Both the position numbers and the translations under genes were made by a program. DNA of 64,000 bases from Adiantum capillus-veneris (Eukaryota; Streptophyta; Polypodiopsida; Polypodiales; Pteridaceae): assembly GCA_014529385.2 (NCBI GenBank), contig CM043971.1, positions 91,993,340 to 92,057,339 on the forward strand, read 5' to 3'. The notes below the pieces were generated by a model, which was given only the letters and a program-made list of their open reading frames with translations, was not told the origin of the DNA and did no database searches. Positions 49,189 to 61,513 of the stretch are shown piece after piece (within the stretch, counting starts at the first letter, position 1; each line of letters begins with the position of its first letter).

Positions 49189-49250
49189 CTTCCTCCTACC
49201 AAGCTATGGCGCAAACCCATTTTGTCTTTTTAGCTCAATGATTCGTTATC
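48556..49250 (-). repeat. putative element D 5' LTR (right edge uncertain), GC-rich
   Basis: On the minus strand it ends GGTATGACA before the PBS-like site. The text from about 48640 to 49080 is much richer in G and C than its surroundings, with many GCAACG/GCGACG steps, and is followed by a GA microsatellite at 49144-49187. No second LTR copy exists here to prove it. Confidence 0.4.
49144..49187. repeat. (GA)n microsatellite
   Basis: About 22 uninterrupted GA units. Confidence 0.97.
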
Positions 49251-49258
49251 CTCTGAGC

Positions 49259-49500
49259 AATTCCCTATTAGCCAATGATTAATGGCTTAAAGATTAGGTG
49301 TATCTGTTCATGCGCAGAACGGGGCCCTAGCTTTGTTAATACCAATGTTTAATACTTACAATGCCGCTACAAGCCCAACAATTCCCTATTAGCCAATGAT
49401 AAAGGGCTTAAAAATTAGGTGGGTCCGTTCACGCGTGGAACGCAACCCTAGAGTTGTTGATACCAATGTTCAATACCTATAATGCCGCTTCGAGCACTCC
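49259..49500. repeat. two-copy tandem repeat, 121-bp period
   Basis: AATTCCCTATTAGCCAATGA starts at 49259 and again at 49380. Both units contain GGCTTAAA.ATTAGGTG, CCCTAG and ACCAATGTT.AATAC with substitutions of perhaps 15 percent. Confidence 0.85.
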
Positions 49501-51286
49501 ACCTAAAGAGGGTCTGGTCGATAGCTCACCACCCAACTCAACGCCTATGGTGTGACCTACCTGTTCATATTGGTCTGATCGCACAGGCACTATGGCCGGG
49601 CGGTCTCCCCTTGAACCCCTCCTTTCCGACTCTGGCCCGACCTAGATGTAGCCATTATAGGCTACATGACAAGGGGCGACGTAAGACGATGGGGCATTTT
49701 ATATAAGCACCCGCATTAGGTCTCTCCAATCTCGAAAAATTAAAAACCCTTTAGAAACGTCAAAAGGAAATACGTGAAGGGTGAGTTTAGGTAATGAAAA
49801 GACCATGGAAGTACAAAGTTTTTTTTTTTTTGTTCATATAAAGAGAGATGGTCGATTGCACATTACTACATTTGTATAAGCACCCCCATATTATTGGGTC
49901 ATGGGGTATTATTGCTGAGTGGTCCCTATAAATGGACCGAACCCTTGTGGCAGTTTGCCAACATTTTGGAATTTCTCTGTCCTTTAGCAGTTTCTCTCTC
50001 CTACAGCTGGCCTGCATTTTTGGGCAACGATCTCTCTTGCAATCTCACACCCTTCTCCTACTCTAGGTTCATTTGTGCAAGTGTGTGCTATCCCTTGCCC
50101 ATGCGATGGGCTTGATTCACTAGAGTACATCCAAAATTCGATGGCTGCCCGTGTTCAAGAGGGGGTTTGCTCATGGTAGCAGTCTTGATCATCATCCAAT
50201 TCACCTTTTCCAACGCCACCCGAGGCTGACACAAGGTTCATCGTTAACTGATAATACCAACACGCTGACAAAATATTATTGCCATTCAAAAACAAGGCTA
50301 CTTTCAACTATGCGTCATACACCAGGACATTTTATCATGTCAGACACGAGTAGCCTTGATTAGCACCCAAGTTGTCAAGTTCAAATGATCCATCATTAAC
50401 AATTTAATGCTTGGATTTGCTGGGAGGTGAACCTAGAATACGTGCTTCAACTTAAGAAGTGACAGATTGATTGCCCTTCTTATCAACCAAAAATAAACAT
50501 AGCAAGTTTGAAAGGATGAACCGGACCCCTGGGCCATTCAAAACGCGACCCTAATTTCTCAGTTTTTCTAAAACATTTGTATTATTCAAGTGCTACCAAC
50601 CATTGAGTCTTAAAATAGAATATTTACAGGCAAGTAGCATTTACGTGACAATATAACATTATGCACCATAATGAAACATGGATCAATGGCCATTGCAAAA
50701 GAAACCCATTTAGAGTCAAGTCTGAAAACCGATTAAAAACTCCAGTTTATTCAAACTCTTGATTATGATTTCAAACGGATTTGAATGATAATGCAACTAA
50801 AGATGTACCTATCCCCTCCTCGCTTTACAACATCAAATATCTTTGGGCAGGTTCCTCATGAAGGAGATGCCACAGACCTGATGATGCAAACACTACATTC
50901 TAAGAACGTCCAGGATATACAATTGTGTTACAGAGCTTAACTTTATGCCAAAAATTTATCGAGAACATAAGTATTCTCAAACTATCAGACATTGTTGGAT
51001 GGGCACAAAAAAAGACGATATGACTCTGGACTGGATTCAAAAATAAGCTTTGGACGTAGAAAAAATGTGCACACAGATAAATAGAGGCAAGGGCACGTTC
51101 AGTTATGTCCAAAAAATCAAAAACACTTTTAAATTGAAGGCACTTCACTGGAGTCTAGCAGAGACGAGTCTTCAAATTACAAACTTGTTGAGCTTTCACA
51201 AATGCAGCTTGAAAAGTCATTTGTTCTAAAATCCTTTTGCTCATAGAGACCAACATTAATAAAGAGTAAGGGCTTGCCCACTACAG
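49501..51286. other. unannotated host-like DNA downstream of RPS21
   Basis: No open frame with a recognisable domain. Two TATAAGCACCC motifs (near 49700 and 49877), a small 8-bp hairpin (49646-49667) and CTATAAATGG near 49925 look promoter-like but no downstream gene is visible. The part next to 51286 will contain the RPS21 3' untranslated region. Confidence 0.4.
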
Positions 51287-52133
<847 letters not shown>

Positions 52134-52330
52134 CTTCCGATACGAGGCTCCTCCTCGCAGCGCAGCAGCGGGCAAAAGAAGTGTGCGCACGAGTTGTTGA
52201 TCTCTTCACACCTGGTCGGCCACTACTTTTTTAGTATTTCATATTAGAGAAAATTACCAAAATACCCCTCTTCCCAAACTAGTCTTGCTTGGTGGACCTT
52301 TGTTGTAAATACTCCGAGTTTTGTTGTGGT
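52134..52330 (-). promoter_or_regulatory. RPS21 5' leader and promoter region
   Basis: The 70-80 bp before the ATG are GC-rich and carry a pyrimidine run (CACTTCTTTTGCCC), as is common near start sites of ribosomal protein genes. Further upstream is AT-rich. No clear TATA box; assignment rests on position. Confidence 0.45.
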
Positions 52331-53162
52331 GACACGAGAAAATGAGTAGAACCACTTGATAGGCACCAATAATAGCTCAGCTTGGGACTTGATGATCATT
52401 GGGAAGAAGAAAGTTGTGTCCCATAGTGCTCCATATACGATAAGGGCTACTAAAGAGGGTAATTAAATCAAGCAAAAGGGTTGCAACTTAACCTACTTGG
52501 GTAGTTGTTTGCAAAAAACACCATTCAATCTAGTAATATCGACCATATAGTCTTCAAACTGTGGAGACACCCATCTTATTCTCAATCAAGCGTAGTCAAT
52601 TTTCCTTTATTTCAATATATAGATTGAATTGCCAGATTGTGAGAAAAGAAATACATGTCTATTTGATATAGAGATACAATAATCGAAATTGAGCATGCAC
52701 TCATGAGCAAAACATATGGCTCAACTAAAGTTAAGGAAGCTTTGACAAACTCCAAAATACAAAAAGCATAGATAGAGTATAAAAATTGAACCACACTACC
52801 GACATGATAATCGTGTACGAATGTCATCCAATTGTGCAAGCTGGAGGACAATGTTTGAATCAAGCTACAAAAAAGCAATGTGAATAGTTAAACATATCAT
52901 CTTGCAATGAAACATCACAGCATGTAGAGGTTCCATACAAAAGTATGGTGGAGAGCTAGCACTGTGGTCTCTCCAAAAATTATAAGAAACAGAAGCCGTA
53001 TAGCGTTTATGTGTTGCGCCAAGCAAACGCATAGTCGTGGGGTACTGGATATAGATAACAAACCTTGTAGTGTTGTCGAGCTGGAGTCGCGCTTGTGCAA
53101 TTGAAACATCCGGTATCGTGAATATATGTCGTCCCTACCAGACACGGAACACGCAACTTAAT
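52331..53162. other. no gene recognised
   Basis: AT-rich host-like DNA. A minus-strand open frame at 53145-52915 (MSGRDDIYSRYRMFQLHK...) has no domain and no relatives in the window. Confidence 0.45.
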
Positions 53163-53475
53163 AAGATAGTAATGAAGATGGAGAAGATGGCAAGCTTAAG
53201 CATTGAAGCGTGCCACTTGGTTGGATTTGCATTTCATAGCCAAGAGTGTTGGTATAGGCTCTCAGCTTCTCTACTAGCTTGGAGAAGGAGATGGAGCTCT
53301 TGCACTTTGCACTTCACACAATGGGAATGTGTGTGTGTGAGAATGTCAAAAATCAGCCCTTTTCTTGCTTGGTCGACCCCTCTCTCTCTCACACACACCT
53401 CTCTCTTGCTTGATCCCTATTGGCCCTTGCCAGGCTTGGCCAATCACCTTAGGTGGTCATTTCAAGACATGTAGT
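53163..53475 (-). repeat. L5 LTR remnant, left piece
   Basis: Matches the middle of the L1/L3 LTR from the TAGTAATGAAGATGGAGAAG stretch on; the first roughly 480 bp of the LTR are missing. Followed by a 1.9-kb insertion. Confidence 0.82.
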
Positions 53476-55365
53476 AAAGCACCTAAAAGACCAGATCAGT
53501 ACTCACCAGATTAATAACAAGGCCCGATCAGAATTTATGCCAAAAAAGCCAGATTATGTATAAAGCCAAACCAAATTATGTATAAAGCAAAAAGCCAAAC
53601 CTTAATCCTAGTAATTAGCAGCATGTTGTATGTTAAATTTTTTGCAAGTCAAGGCCAGCTTGACAGAGTCCAGCAAGGTCAGCAAAGAAGAAAATATTTT
53701 GGTAAAAATAGCCAAGAATAGTATTAGCCAGAGCCAAAGATGTACTAGTTAGAACTAGAGCCATCTCCAATCATACCCAAATATAGCCATTTTATGAAAG
53801 TAAGATCTATCCCAGAGACCAAGACAAATTTTGGTAGTAAAGCACCAAAAATCAGATCAGTATCCATAGATTTTATGCCAAGCATCAAACCTAGAATATG
53901 CATGTATGTATAAGTTTATATACAATTTATGGCAATACCCTATAACAGCTATCTGTAGTTGAAAAAACCCAGGTTTCAGGACTTAACGACATATCCCCAA
54001 CCAAAAAAATATAACCAGTAATCAACAAACAGGATGTAAGTAAATCAAAGCAAACTAGCATCTCCTCCTTAGTAGAGAGATTAAGCCAGACAACGATAGA
54101 TTATCATGGTTTTATCTGCAAAGTGTATGTATCATAACTGGTTTAGATCCTGCAGTTACCAAGCTCCGATTCCATCAGTAAATCAATTCTTATGGTTTTG
54201 TAAAAACTAGTAAGCCGAAACCCTTTCTCAACAAAATCCCAATGTAACTCATTGTTAGATTAAGAACCACTCATTGTCAGATTAAGAACCACCACATAAC
54301 CCACCAAAATACTTACTTTAGGAATATGAACCATCACATAACATTCCAGAATATCAACCAGTGTTCAGCACAGTCAGAACAGTCTCCCCCTTATAATATA
54401 ACACATTTAGGTAGTAAAAACACCCCATCAGCAACTTACCTTAGTAGAAATATTAAGTCAGATAACCATTATGGTAATATCTATGTAAGTATTTATAACC
54501 AGATAAAATTTGCAAATTTATCATTTGAGTGAGTTACTCCCTTAACCTACTTCATCAAAATATCAACCATTCAACCATCATTTATACATCATAAGCACGA
54601 GGTTTTGTCAAACCGAGATTAGTGGTACAAAGCCAATGTGGTACACAAGCATAGTACACATTAAGGATAGTGAATAAAAAACCTTTGAAGTGGAAGCCAT
54701 CCTAATAATAAACACAGTAGCAGTGGACAGTAGAGCCAAGGATCCACTGGTAATAACTAGACAAACCCAAGCCTAAGTGAAGGGAAGAGCCCCTCACCTT
54801 TATATAGGGTTAGTGGTTGTGTGTATGTCCGCAATCGTCACCCAAACATCATGACAAGTATGGCCACCCTCTGCAAGCCCTCCGCTGTGCGCAATCCCCT
54901 TCGGGATCGTGAGCGGGCCCTAGAGATATTGTGAAAAGGTTGAGCTACAAGCCTCGCCTAGCCGCCATCATCATCAAAAAGGGAAGGGGAACGGTGGCGA
55001 CATAGATTTCCCCATAGTGATTTAAGCCAGGAAGCTCGATACATGAAAATATTTTTAGAACCACAAGGAGTTTCACTTTCCAAGGGTTATTTCCACAAGA
55101 GACCATTCCTATGGGGTTAGGTTATTAGAGGTACCATGCTACCAAAATAGCATAGTGGAAAGCTTTATTTAGGCATAGTTTTTCTCCATAGCAAGAGATA
55201 GCAGTAATTATTATGTAAAGCATAAGGTAGACTCCCATAAGACAACAACTTAAATCTAGTTTGAGTGTAAAAGGTTGGATGTCCTATTTAGTAGCCAGAT
55301 ACAGTGATTCAAGACACAATTAGAAGCCCCCAGATGCTATCAAAGTCAAATGTTGTGACCAAATG
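53476..55365. mobile_element. unknown 1.9-kb insert in the L5 LTR
   Basis: AT-rich and without coding. Internally repetitive: GTAGTAAAGCACC..AA.A.CAGATCAGTA occurs at 53474 and 53837, and CTTAGTAGA.A.ATTAAG.CAGA.AAC at about 54067 and 54441. No terminal inverted repeats, poly-A tail or target duplication could be seen, so the type is open; a GC-richer patch lies at 54830-54980. Confidence 0.4.
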
Positions 55366-55917
55366 TGTGTGTGTGTGTGTGTGTGTGTTCTCTCTCATCC
55401 CCTAGCTTTGGGTCCTACCCCTCCTTTGTAGGGATGCCTTTGACTTATGAGACACAATCACCTTAGTCAGCAAGCGCGACAAAGCACATCAATCTTGGGT
55501 AGTGTTCCCACAAGCACTTCGAGATCCTTAGTCGGCAAGCACGACAAGCACCTCAAGCACCTTAGTCATCAAGCATGACAAGCACCTCAAGCACCTTAGT
55601 CAGCAAGCACGACAAGCACCTCAAGCTTGGGCCGGGTTCCCACCTCAAGCATAGCCCTAGCTTATCTAAGGTCAAAAGACTTTGAACACTAACTAGTGGA
55701 GGTCTTTAATGAAAGTCTTTAAGCTCCATTAACTAGCCTTTCTCTTTGACATAACATCCCTCATTTGGACCGCTTTACCATTGGCCCCATGTTGAGATAG
55801 ACCCATAAGCACATGTCTATATTCTAACCTTTGTTCCCGTCTATTCTCCCACATTAAATGATCAGTTTAATATGAGAAAATCATTTGGATTGGTTAGATA
55901 TTAGATTTTCTTGACAT
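55366..55917 (-). repeat. L5 LTR remnant, right piece
   Basis: Resumes at a GT tract and the TTCTCTCTCATCCCCTA stretch shared with L3 and L4, runs through a 34-bp minisatellite (55448-55625) and ends TTCTTGACA, equivalent to the LTR end TTATGACA. Confidence 0.85.
55448..55625. repeat. 34-bp minisatellite in the L5 LTR
   Basis: Units of the type CCTTAGTCATCAAGCACGAC followed by AAGCACCTCAAGCA are repeated about three to four times with small changes. Shorter versions lie in every L LTR (28050-28140, 40000-40077, 40460-40520, 47540-47620). Confidence 0.82.
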
Positions 55918-56223
55918 TACCTCTCTCTTGAAATCATAGTCGTCCTCAACTATGAGGTAGACGAGATAAAGCCTTAGTCATTAGTCAATGTTTCTTAGCA
56001 GGTAGAGGATCCCTTTTTACCCTACGACATCATTCCAAGATGGATGACTAATCCATTTGGTGCTTGGGAGCCATATCTACCGCAAGCATGTCTGCTCTTT
56101 AGTCCATTTCATTCTCTCAAAGTAGAGTGACAAATTCTACTTGGTGTTTGAGAGACGTCGCCATCACAAACATGATCTTAAGCATGCATACTATTTAAAT
56201 TTGTGCACAATAAAAAGAGAACT
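55918..56223 (-). mobile_element. L5 internal 3' end, cut by L4
   Basis: Matches the non-coding end of L3 (40813-41110) and L4 (57421-57730) up to AAAAAGAGAACT, where the L4 LTR starts. The rest of L5 should lie beyond the window on the far side of L4. Confidence 0.85.
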
Positions 56224-57420
56224 TGTAACATTTAATGGCCTAGTAACTTGTGTGTAGCGGAAAATAGCATGAACATAGTGAGCATTTTATTAGAATAGAT
56301 TCCTAATGAGAATAACAAGAGTGCTTGGCTGGAGAGAGCAACAAAAAGTATAACACCTAGTTAGATAGCATGAACAATACTTCAAAAGAGAGAGAAGTTA
56401 AGCTATTGACAACAGCTGAGGACCGGATTTACATGGAGACGGTCCCCCCTCTAAAAGGCTTTGTATTATGGTTTCTCCCATCAAGAGAGACATTTTACAA
56501 TACAATTCTTTGTGTTCCTTCAATACTAGCTAGTGCAATGAAGATGGAAGCTTCAAGCACTAAAAGAAAAACACATGTAAAACACAACATCAATTCCCTC
56601 ACGGTCTCAAACCCAAGACCTCACACACCTTCGAAGATGGTGAGAGCTAACGGGGTATAAGAGTAGATTGAGAGGAAGAAGGAGTAGTCTTACGAGAACG
56701 ATGTACATCTCCTCACATAATCACTCATATTAGCATAGCTTAATTAAACTCTCATTGGACCCCTTTGTCTCCTAGCCAATAGGAATTAGGCAAGCCATTG
56801 GCCTGTTGAATGCTCATTGGACCCCTTGGGAGACTGTCCAATAGTCTTCTAGAGAGCTTAATTCCTATTGGTTCTTGTATTAAGTGTTGTTAAATTAATT
56901 AAACTAGATTTACGCCTAATTTTCATTGGTCCACCTCCATGGCCATCCAATAGGATTTGAGTACACCTTGTGGGTATCTAGCCTGACACGTGTCCCTCTT
57001 TTCCCTTGTGTAAAGGAAGCTTGTGAGTGTGTGTGTGTGTGTTTCTCTCTCATCCCCTACTGCTAGTGCTCGTCCCCTCCTAAGTAGAACTCTTTGAAGA
57101 CTTTTTGGCACACACACTAAGCATCCAATTTTTCTAGCGATTGACCTTTGGACACAACCTTTGAATTTTGGAGCCTTAGCATTTTGGAAGTCTTAATGAG
57201 TTGAACCTTAGGGTCTTTTAAGCCCATTGTTGCACATTGATCTTTTGCAGATGGCCCCCCTTTTGGATCCCTATTTTCCCTCCTTTGGATCCCTACCATG
57301 GCCGGTCTGCCAGCTTAACCAATATTCTAGCTTTTTCTCCCCTGGCACTTCCCCATATTAAATGATCAATTTAACATGAGAAAATCATTTAGGATAATTA
57401 GATATTAGTTCTTATGACAT
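56224..57420 (-). repeat. L4 3' LTR, 1197 bp, with a 440-bp deletion
   Basis: Begins TGTAACATTTAATGG and ends CTTATGACA. Compared with 62714-64000 it lacks about 440 bp, from after TTAGCATAGCTTA near 56733 to CTCTCATTGGACCCC near 56750; the missing part holds the CT tract and the ATGAGCATGCATTGAAGC segment. Confidence 0.9.
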
Positions 57421-57819
57421 TACTTCTCTCTTGAAATCATAGTCGTCCTTGACTATGAGGTAGAGAGGATAAAGCATATTCATTAGTTCTTTTTCTAGCG
57501 GGTAGAGGATCCCTATGTTACCCTACGACATTGTTCTAGAATGGAGGACTAATCCATTTCGCGCTTGAGAGCCTAAGCTGCTGCAAGCATGTCTGCACAT
57601 TAGTCCTATAAATATTCCATAGTAGAGTGACAAGCTCTACTTGGTGTTTGGGAGATGTCGTCTCCGCAAACGTGATCTTAGCATGCATACTACTTCATTT
57701 TTGTGCACAATAAATAAAAAGAGAGTCTTATAAGACAAAACCTTTGTTCATTTTTAACATTTGTACATTTGCTTACTGTAGGGAAGCATTGTAAGCATTG
57801 ACAAGGTTTAGGTTATCCT

Positions 57820-58095
57820 TTAATTGTATGCCTTGTATCCATCTAGCATCTTCAAAAGGATAATTCTTAAACTTAATAAGACATCGTCCGATAGTCTTAC
57901 CGCCTCTTTGTACCTTGTCTTCATGCAAATGGACTCGGGCTGCAGCACCTCTTCTTGGTCCTCGATCTCCAGTGGGTCTTCAATAGTTGGTTCTTGTGGT
58001 GGCTCTCCTTTGTAAGGCTTTATCTTCCCGTGGATCTTAAGTAGCAGGGGACTTTTTGATCTTCCCTCACTTACCTCAAAAGGTGCTTTTCCCAT
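57820..58095 (-). pseudogene. L4 pol C-terminal tail fused by deletion
   Basis: LLLKIHGKI is joined directly to KPYKGEPP. In L3 these motifs are about 340 bp apart, so the end of integrase and the start of the tail are lost. The tail keeps EDQEEVLQPES and the IILLKMLDGY end. Confidence 0.8.
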
Positions 58096-58765
58096 GGAAG
58101 TATGTATAGTGTTGACCTTTGATCTACTTCCGTTACATAGGCTTTTAGTAGATCAAGAATTTTTAGGTTAGCTATTTCACTTTGGCCATCCGTTTGCGGG
58201 TGATAGGCCGAAGAGAAATTTAGCCTTGTCCCTAAATTCTCAAAGAGACCCTTCCAAAAATTAATGGTCATTCTAGGATCTCTATCCGACACTATAGACA
58301 TTGGCAAGCCATGGTCCTTGAAGATTTGTGAAATGAAGAGGGTTACCATTTGTTGATGGGATTTGTAGTCTTTTTCATAGGTATAAAATGAGCTTGTTTA
58401 CTGAACCTGTCTACTATCGTCCAATCCCCGTATTCCCATGGATAGACTTAGGCAATCCAAAGATAAAATCCCATGGATATGCTCTCCCAGGGTGAGTTAG
58501 GGATTAGCAAAGGTTGAAGCAATCCAAGTTGCTTACCTCTATCAAACTTCTTTTGGCATACCACACATTTAGAAACATACTCTTGTATGTTTGATTTCAT
58601 GGTAGGCTAATAGAAATATGTTTCAATCCCTTTTGGGGTAGACTGAATCCCTCTATGCCCTGCATAAGGAGGAGCATGAGATTCATACATTACTTTCTCA
58701 CGTAGTGAGCTAGTAACACATAGTATATTGCCATAGAGAAGATAACCATCTTGTAAAGTAAATGG
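58071..58765 (-). pseudogene. L4 integrase (decayed)
   Basis: Zinc-domain remnants at 58700-58540 (CVVCQKKFD-like). Core: SDRDPRMTINFWKGLFENLGTRLNFSSAYHP and TDGQSEIAN at 58349-58150, with second Asp and Glu kept. A further short deletion removes the WEKYLPLVEYAYNN segment. The first Asp region is in a broken frame near 58460. Confidence 0.82.
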
Positions 58766-59494
58766 TTACTCTTTCTTCCCTAATGCAAGGGCTGAAATCA
58801 CATCTCTAAAATTGAGATCAATAGCGTACTCATCTATCATAGAAGATAGATCATTGTGAGTTGCTATGGAAACTGCATTCACTCTCGGCCGTCTTGAGAG
58901 TGCATCGGCTACTTGATTATGCTTGCCAGCAATGTGAGCAATATGAAAATGAAATTGCGAAAGAAAATTTACCCACCTCATTTGTTTGCCGGAGAGCTTG
59001 GTCTGCATCATGAAGTACTTAAGACTTTGGTGATCCGTTCGGAGAATGAATGGAGTCCCTAATAAATAGTGCTTCCATGAGTCTAAGGCATGTAGAACTG
59101 TGAAGAGTTCCTTTTCATATATGCCTAGAGCTTGCTCAACAGGGTCGAGCCTTCAACTTTCATAGGCTATGGAGTGCCCTTCTTGGAGAAAAACACCTCC
59201 AAGGCAATCATCACAAGCATCACATTGGACCTCAAATGGCTTTGAGAGACCCGACAATGTAAGCACATGTTCAGAGATAAGCTTTTCTTTAAGCTTTTCG
59301 AAAGCATTGTTCTCCTTGGTAGACCATATATACCTAATTTTTTTCTTTGTTAGGTCATGTAATGGTCCTACAATTTGTGAGAACTTTTCTATGAAGCGTC
59401 TATAGTATGCACACATACCTATAAAGCTTCTTAGTTCATGAAGATACCTTGGTTTAGGCCATCCTTTTATTACCTCTAACTTGGATGGATCCAT
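58766..59494 (-). pseudogene. L4 RNase H
   Basis: 59494-59153 holds DPSKLEVIKGWPKPRYLHEL, the RT connection, and KPFEVQCDACDDCLGGVFLQEGHSIAYES with the first catalytic Asp. 59011-58766 holds AGKHNQVADALSRRPRVNAVS. A stop at 59153 and a shift separate them. Confidence 0.88.
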
Positions 59495-59505
59495 TTGGAT
59501 GCCAT

Positions 59506-60404
59506 TTAAGAGATAATGTGACCTAAATACTGAATCTCTTGCAAGAAAAATTCACTTTTCTTTTGATTAACATAAAGTTTATTCTCTCTTAGAACTTTAA
59601 ATATTACATGGAGGTGTTGCTTGTGTTCATCTAGTGAAGTAGAGTAGATGATAATATCATCAAAGAACACCCCAGTAAAGGTTTGGTGAGGCCTGAAGAG
59701 CTTCTCCATCAAGTGGTTGAATGTGGTTGGTGCATTGGTCAAGCCAAAAGGCATGACAATAAATTCGTAAAGACCAAATGTAGTGCGAAATGCGGTCTTT
59801 ACAATGTTTTGATCAACTATCCTTATTTGTTGATAACCACTTTTTAGGTCAATCCTACTGAAGTAGGTCGATCCTTGTAGCTTATCAAATAAGTCTTCTA
59901 CCCGTGGAACGGGAAACCTATTCTTGATAGTGATCCTATTTAGTGCTCTATAGTCAACACACATACGATATGTGCCGTTTTTCTTTTTCACTAATAGCAA
60001 AGGTGAGCAAAATGGAGATGAGCTAGGCCTAACCATGCCCTTCTCAACTAACTCATGCACTTGCCGCATAATCTCCTCTTGTTGAGCTTGAGAAACTCTA
60101 TAAGGAGGTTGAAGGGCGGTGAACTTCCTGGAAGAAGTTCAATTGCATGGTCATCATTGCCTCGTTTAAGAGGTAGCTCACAAGGGATGTCGTCAATAAG
60201 GACATCTTGAAACCCCTTGAGAAAATTGGATAACTCTAATTCCTTGTGAGTATATATATTTTCTTTTGTTAAAACATTAGGTTCATTTTGAGAATGTTTA
60301 ACAAAAATCATGTACACCAAAATAGAGCTCTTTATTGACTTATTGAAAGCTTGCGTATGTACAATGGGTATGGTGTTACCCATTTGCTTAGCATCTATGT
60401 ACAT
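59506..60404 (-). pseudogene. L4 reverse transcriptase
   Basis: The best-preserved RT in the window: 60069-59506 is one open frame with VKKKNGTYRMCVDYRALN, RIDLKSGYQQIRI, MPFGLTNAPTTF and VFFDDIIIYS (FFDD). The preceding frame 60404-60048 gives FQDVLIDDIPCELP, the normal PR-RT junction. The frame breaks at the LNKRRLCGKC overlap and again at 59506. Confidence 0.93.
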
Positions 60405-60419
60405 ATCCTTTTCCCTGAA

Positions 60420-60730
60420 CCTAAAGAGATTTTCCTTTCAGGGAATTTAACATTGGCAGCCATGCAATCAAACCATGGTGCCCCTAGGATTACATCCTCA
60501 TGCTTGAGAGGAGAGATAAAGAAGTCCTCTTTGTCCACATAGCTTTGGACATGGAGCCTCAATTTCCCCAATTAAGGGAGTGACTGAAGCGTCTTGCCCC
60601 TTGAAAGCACCATCTGCGGGTAGGACATCTCCCATCTCGTAAGCTTGTATGCATAGCTTGGTGACCAACTCTATGGATATGAAATTGTGATTAGAACCAG
60701 GGTCAAAGAGAATAAAAGCATCATGTTCTC
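60420..60730 (-). pseudogene. L4 protease
   Basis: EHDAFILFDPGSNHNFISIEL near 60725-60665 carries an active site D-P-G-S, where the family has D-S-G. The rest (ASVTPLIGE..., GCNPRGTMV) is broken by a shift and stops. Confidence 0.72.
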
Positions 60731-60815
60731 TTACCTTTCCCCGAGCATGGAATAGAGGAGATCCTTTGTGGTGAGTTTCCTCCTCTTAGATTTCGAGCAA
60801 GGTAGCTCTGGGAGG

Positions 60816-61513
60816 TTAATGGCGGGTGTTCTTTTGGGGACAAGCACGGTACGCGTGCCCTTGCTTGCCGCACTTGAAACAGCGGTTATCCTTGCGATAA
60901 CGCTCAAGCTCTTCAGGAGAGAGTTTGTTTTTACCTTTGTAAACTCCCTTCTCTTTAGCTTTGTTGGAATTTCCCTTAGGAGACTTTTGGACATTGTCCT
61001 TCCCCTTAGGCTCATTGGAACCCTTGTTTTTTGTGGGCTTAGAATTTCTTTTAGCCCCTGTTTGGAAATTGATTTGAGAAGCCACCATAGTATGGTGTAT
61101 AACTGCAAATATGGTGCGTGGACTTTGGCAGTTGACATACTCCGCCATTTCTTCAGTTAAGCCCACAAAAAATTGTTGCTTTTGCTCTCCAAAATCCAAC
61201 TTTTTGAAGACAATGGCTTTGAGTTGTAGGTCCCAAAACTTGTCTACATATTTGTGAATGGATTCGTAGGGAGAGAGCTTCAGGCTTTGCCATTCGGTGA
61301 GTACTTTTTGTCTTTGGCATCGGTGGCCAAAAACTGCTTCATAATTGAAGCTCTTAAAGCTTTCCATGTTTGTGGAGCTTCACTATTGACCCGTAGGCTA
61401 GACCACCATTGCCTGGCAGACTTTTGAAAGTGCATAGCTACATGGTGTAGCTTAGAGGACTCCATGAAGCCCTCATCTCCAAACGCCACATCGAATTGTT
61501 GGATAAAGGCCAA
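60816..61513 (-). pseudogene. L4 Gag capsid and nucleocapsid part
   Basis: 61513-61280: FIQQFDVAFGDEGF, SARQWWSSLRV, TWKALRASIMKQFLATDAK. After a shift, 61367-60816: KYVDKFWDLQLKAIVF, EQKQQFFVGLTEEMAEYV and an intact CCHC knuckle CFKCGKQGHAYRAC near 60880. The frameshift near 61310 separates capsid from nucleocapsid. Confidence 0.92.

Noticed and set aside
49690-50115. Promoter and gene start suggested by TATATAAGCACCC and TATAAATGG
   Set aside because: No downstream frame with a domain or splice pattern could be found; kept only as a remark.
52915-53145. Possible exon next to RPS21 (SGRDDIYSRYRMFQLHK) with a GTTTGT donor-like end
   Set aside because: No partner exon, no known family and a truncated LTR directly beside it.
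55448-55625. Possible CRISPR-like array of 34-bp repeats
   Set aside because: Direct tandem units without unique spacers, inside an LTR of a plant element; no cas genes.
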